Assembly (NCBI RefSeq): GCF_905220415.1
Contig: NC_059547.1
Location: 1,624,501 to 1,688,500 of the forward strand
DNA from: Colias croceus
Lineage: Eukaryota; Arthropoda; Insecta; Lepidoptera; Pieridae
Direction of reading: 5' to 3'
DNA length: 64,000 bases
Position numbers and translations under genes: made by a program
The notes under the pieces: model-generated
Databases searched by the model: none
What the model was told of the DNA's origin: nothing
What the model saw: only the letters and a program-made list of their open reading frames with translations
In this document: positions 33,778-45,450 of the stretch, in pieces
How positions within the stretch are numbered: the stretch's first letter is position 1
Layout of the letters: every line of letters starts with the position of its first letter

Positions 33778-33950
33778 AACTTCATACAACACGTTCGAAA
33801 TGGCTCACATACACAAGCAAGCGGGCTTACGAGAATCGTAAGCGTATTATCACAATTGATAGATATAAGAATACCCTTACGATTCTCAAAATCACGCTTG
33901 CTTGTGTGCGTGAGCCATTTCGAACGTATTGTATGAAGTTTCCCTACTGG
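33778..33950. mobile_element. Foldback MITE with CCAGTAGGG ends
   Basis: Arms of about 75-80 bp are reverse complements with few mismatches, opening CCAGTAGGGAAACTTCATAC; the spacer is about 20 bp. The flanks read TTA on the left and TTG on the right, compatible with a decayed 3-bp Harbinger-type duplication. The 80-codon minus-strand frame here is a by-product of the inverted repeat. Confidence 0.7.
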
Positions 33951-34495
33951 TTGTATCTGTATACTGTGGTATAGTTTTGTTACATAAAGCAATTTAAACG
34001 ACGACAAAGGCCTGTATTAATTATTTGCGTAATTTACGACCGTATGGAATTTCTCATTATAGTATTGAAAAGCGTTATTCGTGTTAATTTTTAAACTATT
34101 TTTATAAGCCTGATTAATCACGTAGTACATATTACTACGTATCTCGATGGATTAATCTGTTGTATGAAGTGTTGAACCTATTAATATTAAATTTAACAAT
34201 ATATTTGAACAATGCAGTTTATAACAATTATAATCTGTCAGTACCAGAAAAAGTGACTAATTGTCCTGAAATATATTTATTTCACAAGTATAAAAGCAAA
34301 ACAAAATAATAATAAATCAAAGGTGGTCGTTAAAATAAAACACGTACATCAGTTTCAATAAGAATTTAATAAATTTAACTGTACACTCTACTACTTCTAT
34401 GCTTTTATTTCCAATACAACTACATAATTAATTAAACACTTTATACAGAAATATACAAACGCACATACAAAATCACAATAAATTCTCGACTTACA
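33951..34495. other. AT-rich sequence, nothing recognised
   Basis: No supported feature. Confidence 0.4.
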
Positions 34496-34689
34496 TCTAT
34501 ACTAATATTATAAAGCTGAAGAGGTTGTTTGTTTATTTGAACGCGGTAATCTTGGGAACTACTGGTCCGATTTGAAAAATTCTTTCGGTGTTAGATAGCC
34601 CATTTATCGAGAAAGGATATAGTCTATTAACACCTCGCTAAAACCAACAGGAGCGAAGCACTGCGGATAAAACCGCGGAGCACAGCTAG
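34496..34689 (+). mobile_element. Helitron-like element, Hel-B (clean ends)
   Basis: Host A, then TCTATACTAATATTATAAAG, to GCGGATAAAACCGCGG, CTAG and host T. Close to the family consensus. Confidence 0.85.
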
Positions 34690-35998
34690 TATAAGATACT
34701 TATTAACTATGTCCTTCATGGACACTCACTGGACACATGATAAAACTTACACTTACTTTTTCTCACAACTCATCTTACACAAAAGCGTCCAAAGGCTGTC
34801 AAACTAACGTTGTTCCAACTAAACTAGATAGCACAAATACTTTCAAGAACTACCCTCAAACTTCAGCTAATTGCGTCTTTACAAAGTTTCAAATTGAAAT
34901 CCCGACTAACTACCTTCGCAAACAGTGGTCAAGTAAAAATTTTGTGCAATGGCTTGTTGACGAGTGAAGAAATAGCAACTTCATACAATTTTTACTTATA
35001 TAAGGGACTTTGTAAGGAGTTTTTGTTTTCTACTATAAATAGGTATATACATATTTTAGGTATGTTTGAATTCTGCACCAAGTGCAGATTTTCTAATGCA
35101 GTATTTTTCAGTCTGTTTTGTTATAAATTACCTACTCGTCAATATTTTCCTCATCCCTTACCTACTTATACGCAGGTTTTACCATCAATCAAATCACTTG
35201 CTTTGTGACAGTCTGTGTTGCAGTCACAGACGAATTCCAACCAATCTAAGCAACATTTACCCCCTGAAAATCACCAGCTCAGCTCAGCTCAGATGACCTG
35301 TAACATAAAAAGAAAAGATAACTACATGTCCACGCGTTTATAGATACAATAGACCTTTATGTATTAAATTAAATCACCTGATTTACAACTGATAATTTAC
35401 ATGATTAATTATAAATAACATAGTAGGTATACTCTGTGGGTACCTACCTATACTAGACTTATATAAATTTATATATTTTTTTTCTATTCTTTATAAATTT
35501 ATATTTATAAAGCATTTGAATGCCATAAAACCAAAAATATAAATTATACTAGACTTGATTCGTACTTTACTCATTTATTACCATTTACCAATCACCACCA
35601 TTATTTTAATGACAATCAAATACTAATCTAATCCTTTTACATGATACACTTTATTTTGTTGTTACATAACTAAGATTACAAAATTACTTTATTTTACATA
35701 ACATCTGAAACAATTAAATAACAACATAGTAGATAAACTGCTTACGTCCAATCTGTACTGTCCAATCCCCGATAATCAAATTCTAAGCCCAGTTTACATA
35801 CAAAAGTGCCTTTTAAATTGTCATATTGGAACCACAAACAGGCATCGCTTGACGGGCTATCCCGATTGATATTGAGTGCTACCACTAACAAATTGATAGC
35901 AGTTTATTTGTGGTCGCGGTACAAATATTATTGATATGCGTCGGTTTATAAAAGGTCACTTTTATTACAACAAATGTATAGTAATGTATATTATAATA
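34690..35998. other. Unassigned sequence, three overlapping frames
   Basis: Plus-strand frames at 34,737-34,967, 34,894-35,208 and 35,066-35,296 overlap in different phases and show no domain. A short CAGCT repeat lies at 35,276-35,292. This is one of the least repetitive stretches, so short unrecognised exons cannot be excluded. Confidence 0.35.
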
Positions 35999-36235
35999 TC
36001 CATACTAATATTATAAATGCGAAAGTAACTCTGTCTGTCTGTCTGTTACTCAATCACGCCTTAACTACTGAACCAATTTGCATGAAATTTGGTATATATA
36101 TATTTTGATAGCCAAGAAAAGACATAGGCTACTTTTTACCCCGGGACTTAAGATAGGTCCTGGTAATCCCACGGGAACGGGAACTATGCGGGATTTTCTT
36201 TGACTGCGCGGGCGAAGCCGCGGGTGGAAAGCTAG
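35999..36235 (+). mobile_element. Helitron-like element, Hel-A long form (clean ends)
   Basis: Host A, then TCCATACTAATATTATAAAT, to GCGGGCGAAGCCGCGGGTGG, CTAG and host T. The best-preserved long copy in the window. Confidence 0.85.
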
Positions 36236-37032
36236 TACTGTATAAATGCGAGAGTAAAGCTTTCACGCCTACGTTGCAGCACTGATTTTGATGTAATAAG
36301 ATTTAATTAAAATATTCGAAAACTGGAGGAGAACGAGAGAATTAATCATTATAAAGGCTCGTGGTTCTGTCCATTGCTCAAACTGCGCGGTATAACATCT
36401 GTTCGCAGTTAATCATCATAGAATTAAATGATTCTACAAGCAAACATTAAAATTTGCCGCTTTCTCTATAGTGTTTCACATAGCAAGTACTATGACGTAC
36501 GAAGTACACTAATAATAGTTTTTATCTTTGTACAAGATAAAGAAAATACTTAAGATCGCAAGTTATTAAAAAGCGGAGCCATATTTAATACGGACTGTAA
36601 GCTAGAAAATGACTTATATATTAGAACGCTATTTTTTATGTTAACAATAATATGGTCGTTACTTTATTGTTTTTAAATAAATAAATAATAAAGATATATA
36701 ATTCATTTATTTCAGGCCACATAGCTGATATAGTATTGTTAAAATCTTATATTAGTGTTAGTATTAGAATTATTACTTTAAAGCTACAAAATATAATAAA
36801 ATGTTAATAAAAAAGGACTTTCAATCTGCTTAATAGATATTGATTGTCGACTGAATCCTTGTAAACTTACTGAATGCTTTCACCAATAAATTCCTGTTAA
36901 ATTGATGTATTAAGTTCGAGTACTCTTTGTATAAAACGAACTGTAAAAAATAGGTCAGGATATTCAATGAAAACATTTCCAAAATAAGCCTTAGAGTTAT
37001 TGATGCTGATTATTTACATCCTGTGTAGATTA
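36236..37032. other. AT-rich sequence, nothing recognised
   Basis: No frame over 60 codons, RNA gene or repeat recognised. Confidence 0.45.
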
Positions 37033-37226
37033 CTAGTTGCGCCGCGCGGTTTCACACGTGGACGAACCTGCAGGAAAATCAAGTATTTATTTATTAGCTC
37101 ATGTGTTTATCTGATGTATAAACTATATAACTGAAAAGTTTCATCCAAATCTGTCTAGTGGTTTTTATCGTTAAGCAGTAACAAACATACATCCATCCTC
37201 ACAAACTTTCGCATTTACAATATGAA
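37033..37226 (-). mobile_element. Helitron-like element, Hel-H
   Basis: Minus strand: ATTGTAAATGCGAAAGTTTG and GAGGATGGATGTATGTTTGT at the 5' side, then CACGTGTGAAACCGCGCGGC and CTAG. The body differs from Hel-A and Hel-D. The 5' boundary is approximate. Confidence 0.65.
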
Positions 37227-37529
37227 TAGTTTATAGGTAAGTCAGGATTCCTATTTATACAAGTCTAGATTAATACACAATTTGAATGTTAAAAGGGCTA
37301 AGAAACTAATACTAGTAAATACCTGATCCCAGATCAGGAGCGCATTGCAACAATACGTAATTACTGAGCTGGATTTACATACTAAATAATTGCAATAGAA
37401 ACCGTAGGTATTATCAAAGTTGTGCGGGTTAGATATACCTACAGTTTTAATAGAAAAAAAGCCTTATTCGTTTGCCTTATTCCGTTGAAAATAAATGGAT
37501 AAAGAATACACAACATAACACAACATAAC

Positions 37530-37621
37530 ATTTCAAATTGGACCAGTAGTTAGCGCAAGTAATTCCTGATATTAGCGCGTTCAAACATACAAACTCTTCA
37601 GCTTTATAATATGCGTATAGA
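37530..37621 (-). mobile_element. Helitron-like element, Hel-B, 5' half only
   Basis: Minus strand from TCTATACGCATATTATAAAG to the TCCAATTTGAAATG block. The rest, including hairpin and CTAG, is missing. Confidence 0.65.
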
Positions 37622-38018
37622 TTAGTAAGATTAGAATATATAGATTGTAGGTATAGACTTTAGAATAGACTATGTATAAATCAAGGTATAAATCATAAAC
37701 TGAACTGCCTTTTGTCCACAGAACATCGTGTTACTCCACGTATCCTTTAATGCGTTGCCTAGCAACGAAAATAGTCCTATAAATTGAGCACTAAAAAGGT
37801 ATCATTTTCGCGTGGGAAAATCCGGCCGAGGGTGCTTGTGGTTTTCCCATGTTCAGTGCCTCTTAACCATTGACCAACATACAGCCTAAAGCCTCGCTAA
37901 TTTCACGTTATAATATTATTAATATTAGCTTTTTCACCTTTTTTTAGGTTAAAATTATGTGGGATTTTAAAGTACACAAAACTTTGGGTCTAAAAAATTA
38001 TTATACTAAACGTATTTT

Positions 38019-38262
38019 TAACCGACTTCAAAAAAAGGAGGAGGTTATCAATTCGGCCGGTATGTTTTTTTTTATGTATGTACACCGATTACTCCGAGGT
38101 TTCTGAACCGATTTACGTGATTCTTTTTTTGTTCGATGGGGGATGGTGTCGAATTGGTCCCATAAAAATTTTATTCGGATAGGCCCAGTAGTTTTTATTT
38201 TATGAGCATTTTTGTCTGTAGGTATTTGTAAATTTTCGCAAGTGCAAGTTTGAAGTCGGTTG
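38019..38262 (+). mobile_element. Element with AACCGACTTC inverted ends
   Basis: TTAACCGACTTCAAA at the left is inverted as TTTGAAGTCGGTTG at the right. The inner AGGAGGAGGTTATCAATTCG matches the minus-strand copy at 15,887. It is 244 bp against 417 bp there, so the family varies in its interior. Confidence 0.65.
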
Positions 38263-38704
38263 TTTTTAACGCAGTTATCACTTGTTCTCTGATATCTTTA
38301 CTATAGCATTATGACGCTGAAGGATTTGTTTGCTTGTTTATAAATTGTATTGTTTTGTTCCTGTTCCTGTTACATCCAGGAAAGTTATGTTACAACATGC
38401 TACGGCAAAAGGTTGCGAGGTTCAATAAAAAATGTTGCAAATAATAGAGGAAAAAATATACGTGAACAAAGTTGGTAGGTACAGCTAGTTCTGTTTACAT
38501 CATATGAATACTACACTTTATTATGAAGTATATTCTTTATACCTTACCTGGAATTTAAAATGGTACCTAATATTATGTATACGCCCACTGTACAACTTGT
38601 GGATTTAGTATATTATCTAAGTTATTTTTCAATTTGGAAATCCTCTGTAGCGTAGGTATCTACTAACAATAATGTTAGTAACGACTTATTGGAAATATAA
38701 AGTA

Positions 38705-38923
38705 CTAGCTTTCTTCCCGCGGCATCGCCTGCGCAGTCAAAGTAAAACCCGCATAGTTCCCGTTCCTGTGGGATTTCCGGGATAAAACCTATCCTATGTC
38801 CTTTCTCGGGTATCAAAATATCTCTATACCAAATTTCATGCAAATTGGTTCAGCAGATAAGGCGTGATTGAGTAACAGACAGACAGACAGAGTTACTTTC
38901 GCATTTATAATATTAAGTATGGA
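38705..38923 (-). mobile_element. Helitron-like element, Hel-A long form
   Basis: Minus strand: TCCATACTTAATATTATAAA to GCAGGCGATGCCGCGGGAAG and CTAG. The 73-codon frame (38,622-38,843) reads through its end and has a similar counterpart in the copy at 56,173; both are frames of a non-coding repeat. Confidence 0.8.
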
Positions 38924-41103
38924 TTTATTTCATTCATAATTCATTTAGATATCCATATAACCTCTAACACATTTTCACTTAAATATCTTACGTTTAACTA
39001 ATAAACAAAAACCTGTTCAATACATTAATCCCGTATCAAAATATCATATCACAGTTCCATAAAAGTGGGGTCATAAAACGCATCATAAACCCGGCGGTAC
39101 ACTTAAATTATTCCGGGATTAGCTACAGCAAAGATCCCGGGATAAGGGGATAGCGGGTAATCCCGTATTATTATTGTAAACGTTACTGCATTCGCTGTTA
39201 TGATCTTTGGTTTAGTTGTTAATTAACTAAATAAGTTAAATATGAAATTTGAAAAGCAGTGGTGAGGACTTCAAATCGATAAGTTTAAACGAACGAACCC
39301 CCTGTTAATAAGGGCTGATGATGTTGAAATTAAATTTGTATGTAATTTGAATGGAAGGATACTTTTTGTTAGATTATTTAATTGAGGTACAATAATTTAT
39401 CCACATTAATATAGCACATTACATAACAACCAATTAACATATAAAATATTCCCCTAAAAATAAAAATTATTATTGATTCTGGCAGACAGTCTAAATTAAT
39501 TTATAACCAGTTCAAGATAAAATAAATATACTTTACTATTTTGATAAAAAGGTCTCGGAAGTTTTTCAAAATGGCGCTCAATAGTCAATTATTGCATCTA
39601 GCGGTTCCTTATTATCTCAGTATCTATACGGTTATCAGTCAATTTTGTAAGAAGCCATTTTACGCTACTTTCTTATCGATATCCATTCGAAAAAGCCGCT
39701 CCTTTTGGATGAAAGTTGGTGCGTGAATTTCGAAATTACTGAAGTTTTTTAAATGTTAATGCCCAGTTTAAAAAAATAGGATAGCTATTTCAAATGAAGC
39801 GAAGAAAAACGGTGAAACAGTGTAGTATCAAATGCATATTTTAAAGGAAGAAAAATACTCATTTGCATATTTTTTCTTCTGTTATAATAATATGTACTTA
39901 CTTTCAGTCCATTAAATTAACAAGGAAACACTTTATTCCTCTGTGTAAACCCCGCATTACATATAACAATAAAATTTTAAACAACAACAATAACACTTTG
40001 CAAAAGAAAAGTAATTATTTGTGACTCAATAGCGGTATTAGAAAAATCGTTAAAACTCCGCTAACTTTTTGTGCGAATTAAAAAGCCATAGAGAATTCCC
40101 TGGCTGTATCTCGCTTAGCCTTTATATACGATGCGATTATGGTGGAAACATACGGTGCAAACTCGGTGCGGGACGCTGCAGTGTTTTTAATTATATGTAA
40201 AGTAGATTTTTAATTCAAAGATAATATGATTGCAAACAATAGAGAAGTTGATAGTTTATTAGTTGATAGATATTAGTAAAATAGTTAAGTATACTATGTT
40301 CTATCTTGTCCCCGTCAGTTCATTTGGTTCATTCAATTAGCAGACGAGTCGCTTCTTATCATATTAAATATTACTCTTCACAATATTTCATATTACAGTA
40401 CAAACCGAATAAGGTATTTTATTGTAAAATAAGTACTTGATATACATATAAAAAATGATGCGTATGACGAAATTAACTGTCACTACATCCTATAACGTAA
40501 TAGCGTAACATAGTTTATGCTTAAGTTTATGAAACCCAAACGACTAAACAATTTTATAATCATCTATTTACATTCTAACTTTGCTATGCAACAAAAAAAT
40601 ATTTGTAAGACAAAAAGGAAATAGGTTCAAATAAATAATTATTAAACGTAACGATTTTGTTATTCTTTCCTCCCGTGTGTTTCCAGTTTAACAGCTATTG
40701 TTATTGTAACCTGCAAGCGACAGTAGTGTGACACTAAATTAAAGAACTGGATAAGTTTTAAAATAAAGCATTTAACTATTATTTTTGAAATACCGCCTCG
40801 CTGCTTTTAAGCGCGGTTACAGCTTTTACACTGTTTAAAACCGACTTCAAAAGGAACGGTATGCTCCATTGTATAATATAAGAATTTTGCCCTTAAGCAA
40901 AATAACTGTACGTTTATTTCCTTCTTCAATTCGCATTCGCATCTATTGGACACATGTCGAGAAGATTCAAATTATTTTTTATAATTTTTAGCGTCACAAA
41001 AGAATTATCTAAATACAGCAATTTTATTTCATTCTGATTCATTCTCAATAAGAAGGTACAATCATATAGAATAATTTTAATGTAATATTGCGTTTTAAAA
41101 ACA
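38924..41103. other. Unassigned sequence with one solo repeat end
   Basis: A lone AAAACCGACTTCAAAAGGAA at about 40,838-40,857 is an isolated end of the 15,887/38,019 family. CCCGGGATAAGGGGATAGCG near 39,137 is a local GC patch. The 61-codon frame at 39,541 shows no domain. Nothing else recognised. Confidence 0.4.
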
Positions 41104-41281
41104 TAAAAAAACGGCCAAGTGTAAGTCGAACTTGCGCATCGAGGGCTCCGTATTATATTTTTTTATACGTTGTAAATTTATACTTTTCACCTACTCGCTA
41201 TCCTGAGAAAAAGGGTGAAACAGACAGACAGACGGACTGACGGACAATAAAATGATCTTGTAAGGGTTCCGTTTTTTCCTA
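41104..41281 (+). repeat. Dispersed repeat, AAAACGGCCAAGTG type
   Basis: It starts AAAAAACGGCCAAGTGTAAG, contains CGAGGGCTCCGTA and a GACAGACAGACGGACTGACG tract, and ends AAGGGTTCCGTTTTTTCCT. I recall this layout as a repeat common in arthropod genomes. The class is uncertain. Confidence 0.55.
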
Positions 41282-41655
41282 AAAAAAGAAATAAACAAAA
41301 CCGTCAATCCACATCAATGTAACCAACGAAGCCAGCGTTTCACGCGACTTCAGCGAACTAAAATTTAATATTCCAAATTTATTCCCTGAGCCGCGAATAT
41401 GACCTCTAACTTTTCCGCCGAAAGTCCTGAACAAGCTCATAACGCGCTACCGAAGATATTCAGACGCAAGACACCGTATCACTTATTTATTCATCAAATA
41501 CATTTCGTCCGAGAACTTTCGCTCGAATGAAATGCTTATCCTTCATTGAACTGTAAACTCTAAGTTTGGTTGTTATCTTATTTATTTGGATACAATGTAG
41601 CATTAACAGGTTAGTTTGGTAGTCGGTCTGTAAAATTGTTGTAAAATTACCTTTA

Positions 41656-42227
41656 TAGTTCAGGATACATCGCCCATTTTTGCAAGTGACTACTATCAAG
41701 CTGATTTTCCGTTTGTAGCTTTATTTTGATGAGACACCGAATAATTTCATGTACGGAACTCTCGATTGTGGTAGCTAACAGAGATAACAAGGATAAAATT
41801 TTTTGATTTGATGGTTCTCAAATATTTATTACGCAATTTGTAGGACAATACCTACGTCTGTTGAATTATATAAACGTTAACTAAGTGAAAACAAAAAAAA
41901 TCAGCTTGTTAGTAATCATTTATGATGACCTCGTTATCGATACACTTTGGAAAGGGGGACTCTTTGAACCAACCATAGATTTTGTAGGACAAATATTTTT
42001 TCGAATAATTTAGGTAATTATCTTGAGATTGAACCAAAAAAAAATCAGTTAGTAATAAATATTTGAGAACCATCAAATCAAAAATTTTAATCCTTGTTAT
42101 CTCTGTTAGCTACCACAATCGAGACTTTCGTACACGAAATTTTGGGCATCTCATCAAAATAAAGCTACAAACGGAAAATTAGCTTGATAGTAATCACTTG
42201 CAAAAATGGGCGATGTATCCTGAACTA
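41656..42227. mobile_element. Harbinger-like non-autonomous transposon, 572 bp
   Basis: Inverted ends of roughly 180 bp begin TAGTTCAGGATACATCGCCC. TTA occurs directly outside both ends (41,653-41,655 and 42,228-42,230). A 3-bp TTA/TAA duplication is characteristic of PIF/Harbinger insertion. The arms differ by a modest number of substitutions, so the insertion is not brand new. The middle has no transposase frame. The 70-codon minus-strand frame at 41,487-41,699 crosses the left end and is not a gene. Confidence 0.75.
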
Positions 42228-42260
42228 TTAGTGATCGTTAGTGAATTATTGTAGTGATTT

Positions 42261-42467
42261 TGGAACGAAGTTCCATATCGCGCGTTGCGAAATTGGGCTA
42301 GACGGAATTAAGAGGAAAAGTTGTAACGACACTTTTTGCTATAGTTATATGTAAGCCGTGCGTGCGCGTGTTTCTCTGTCTATCTTGCAGAAAGCAAGCC
42401 AGCTGCCAGTTATTTCAATAACTTCGTTCCATGCGGGTGTCCCTTGACGCCTCTCAAGTTTTTTTTT
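42261..42467 (+). mobile_element. HINE-like element with TGGAACGAAGTTCCA ends
   Basis: TGGAACGAAGTTCCA at the left is mostly self-complementary. AACTTCGTTCCA at the right is the inverted copy. Outside it lies a small hairpin (GGTGTC-CCTT-GACGCC) and then a T-run ending at 42,467. The motif differs from the GAAGTGAAACTTC families but the layout is the same. It starts about 30 bp after the Harbinger-like element. Confidence 0.55.
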
Positions 42468-44662
42468 ATTCAATTTGAATAAATAGCTTCTGAATGGTAG
42501 ATTAGATGCTTCTTACTTATATATAATTAGATTGTTATTATTCATTACTTTTGGCTTATTAAATGTCTTTTTGGCACGATGATTAGTGTAGCAAAATTTT
42601 TACTAATGCCTTAATAATTTATCTACATTTCAAAAAATATGAGTTACGGTTTAGTTTATTCGTTATTAGTACTGACAGAATTAAAAGCTAAATTCTGAAG
42701 AAACCTCTTAAGAATTGCCTTTATGAATTTTGATGATAATAGTACGTTAAAGCACTTCTGAAGTTACTTAGCTGAGCGCAGCTGGTACATCGCTTTCTTG
42801 TTTTATGGAGTTTTATGTAAAACTACGTAGCCTGGCAACAGGTAGGATTGAAAATTCCACAAATTTTAGATACACAAAATGTGCTATTGTTTGTGCAAAT
42901 TTAATTCTTATAAATTATTTGACAAAGAACCAATGTCCCTAAGCAATGTCCCCACAAAATATACAATATTAGCTTTTGAAATTCAGATCTTGTCAAAATA
43001 TAGACTAAAGAAGAAGTAAGTATACTAGGTATACCTTCTTATATTGAATCTCATACTAATGACGAACATAATTCAAAACAAAAACTCCAGTGCCAGTTTC
43101 GTTTATATTTAAGCGAATTAAAATAAATCTCCATAAAAATATGTAAAGACGCATTAATGAAGTATCTGGAAGAAACATTAAAAATTACGAACAAGATCAA
43201 AGGAACAAGATGAAAGCAGATCTTTTTGTGATATTAATATTGAATCTTTCGTAAGTCAGTGTATATTTAGAGGAATTTAATAAGATATTGTTGTGAGTAA
43301 TTTTGTATGTTACGTGATGCTATTGTTTGAAAGAACAATGCTACTAAATTTGTATCGACGTGTCTGATACACGTGTACGAGATTTGGAATTTTAATGGGC
43401 TTCTAAAAGGCCTTTCAGAGAATAAACTTTACTTTGAACATAAAGTTTATATCAGGACAGATATATTGTATACAGGACAGATGTATAGTCTATGGAATCA
43501 AAGATTTCCCCGAACTAAACCTATTGGGGATCAGACTATCTGTTCCTATTAATATATTTCTTTCAGCTTCTATGAATTTCCTCTTTATACACGTTTTTCA
43601 GTCCTGCTGTACTATGATTCTATGAATTGGGATAAAATCTGTTAAGACGTAATTCCTAGAAATGTATTGCGAGAAGGTTTTACTTAATTAGGGTGTCTTA
43701 CGTTTTGATGGCAGGACGGAATGTGGCTAAATTTTGATGTAAATAGACTGATATTGAGAAAGATGATTACAGATGTACTATTTCTTTTAACAAAATTAAA
43801 GTTTTTAGGATAAACCACACCTTGTCACCGTAAATAAGAGCTTGTGAATGTTGACATAGATAAGCTACATAATATATCGCGCGATAACGCGAGGCGAACG
43901 CGAAGCTAGTGTCATTAACATCAGCAACGAAAATCGTAGAGAATTATTCCAAACAGAACTGAATTAAAATTCTTAGAAGCGTAATTCTCTTGTGGAATTC
44001 TTTCCGTTCCTGATGAAACACAAAACACAAGTAAATTTGAATATTAATTGTATAAACAGCCGGTATAGTTGCGGAACATGGGCGCAATTAGTTGTTGAAT
44101 ATATTTAGTAAGAATAGCTGTGATAACGAATTTGCACAGTCGCGACTGGTAAGTTTTTGTGTCCGAAGTTATGAGAGAACCGCGGTTGCTAAACATTGTA
44201 CTATTTACATTGGTAGCAAAAATCTTGAATGGTAAACTGATAAATCCTCAAAATTTAACATTTTCATGATTTAATTAATATATTTTTTAAATCCTTCATT
44301 AGGTACGAGTGCCATATAAACAGATAATGCAAATAACCATCATCCTTTTTTACGAAGTATCGTAAAAAATAAATTACTCTCTAAGTTGACGATAAAGGTT
44401 CATTTGTGATGGAGACAAACAAAATTCGATTAGACGCTTTCACCTATTGCTTGTACCACATCACTGTCAACTATTTTGCAAGTCTAGAAGATCTAAATAG
44501 TAGATAAATTAAACGTCAATGACTTCTTAACCCTTAGATAGACTCCTAATGTTTGTTGGAAGAAGGTTTAGCTAATTTTTTTTGTAAGTCAAGCAGAGTT
44601 TATTACTCAATCAAATAAATATACTGCTTAAAATATGCTTTGTAAGGAAGACGCATAATAAC
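42468..44662. other. Unassigned AT-rich sequence
   Basis: One 63-codon frame (43,434-43,625) without a domain. At 43,880-43,909 a GCGAGGCGAACGCGAAG stretch followed by CTAG may be the decayed 3' end of a Helitron-like element. Nothing else recognised. Confidence 0.4.
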
Positions 44663-45085
44663 GCTCCCAAGATATCGCTACTTCCAATAACTCGCACCAC
44701 ACACCACGGCCGCTAGTGTCGTCTGTTTAGGAATGCTAGGAGAATTTGTAACTTAACCAAATGCTTCTCCTAAGATATCGCAGTCCCTTTTACTTCGTAC
44801 CACACGCCACGGCTGCTAGTGTTGACAGTTTACCATGTCTGAGTTCATTCTGCTACTAAATGTTTTTGTGATCTCCTCAGATATCTCTAATAACTCACAC
44901 CGCATACTACGGCCGCTAGTTAGTGCGTCTGAGAGTGTATTACCCAACTAAACGCTTCTCCCTTATTGAAAAGTGTAATCTCCCAAGTGATCGCTGTCCC
45001 TTATACCTCGCACCGCACACCACGGCCGCTAGTGTCGACTGTTTAGCAAGTCTAGGAGAGTTCGTTACTCGATTAGGCGCCGGTT
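44663..45085 (+). repeat. Tandem array of four ~105-bp diverged units
   Basis: Units start near 44,663, 44,763, 44,871 and 44,978. Each opens CTCC(C/T)(A/C)AG followed by a GAT-TC block, then has a CGCACC or CACACC stretch, CACGGCCGCTAGTGT (or a close variant), a GTCTG/TTTAG stretch, and an AACTAAACGCTTCTC-type end. Units differ by substitutions and small indels, so the array is old. It does not read as protein in one frame. This is a minisatellite-like array of unknown origin. Confidence 0.75.
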
Positions 45086-45375
45086 AATCAGCGCCTGGCA
45101 GCAAACAGAATGTATTCGGAATGAATAATTCCGTGCATCCGACGTCGTCGGATCATTTGCATTGCGTTGAAATAATTATAAAACACACTCAACGTAATTT
45201 TATGCTGTAATTTTGAATTTTAAGTGGGTAAATAAATTCATGTTCTCGGTTCTCTGTCCGTTGCTTCGCGAGATTTTTCTGTTCTTTTTTTGTGTGTTGT
45301 GAATTAAATTTTTAAATTTTGGATTTCCTTCTTGATTACATACTTTTTTAATGAAATAATGATTATTTTACTGCG

Positions 45376-45450
45376 CACAATCGAGGAAAGTGGCGTAAAC
45401 TCGTGTCGGAAGCCAAGACTCGGTTTGGGTCGCAGAGCCTAGTGGAGTAA
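45376..45450 (+). pseudogene. Remnant of a LINE reverse-transcriptase C-terminus
   Basis: The plus strand reads KWRKLVSEAKTRFGSQSLVE then a stop. This resembles the last residues of some lepidopteran non-LTR retrotransposon proteins (a W-x-x-L-V-x-E-A-K-x-x-F-G-S pattern, from memory). A GTAAGTAAGTAAAG simple tail follows the stop directly. The region just upstream is unrecognised, so the element is heavily truncated or decayed. Identification rests on a short motif. Confidence 0.45.

Noticed and set aside
38622..38843. Minus-strand frame sharing a peptide (MHEIWYRDILIPEKG) with the frame at 56,256-56,624
   Set aside because: Both are translations of the same stretch of Hel-A long elements. 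Other copies of the family break the frame, so the similarity is repeat DNA and not a conserved protein.
39302..39335. CTGATGA followed by GAAA, the core of a hammerhead ribozyme
   Set aside because: Only four bases separate the two core motifs, too few for stem II, and flanking stems I and III do not pair.
44663..45085. Tandem array considered as a CRISPR-like array
   Set aside because: This is eukaryotic sequence; whole ~105-bp units are repeated, with no short identical repeats separated by unique spacers.
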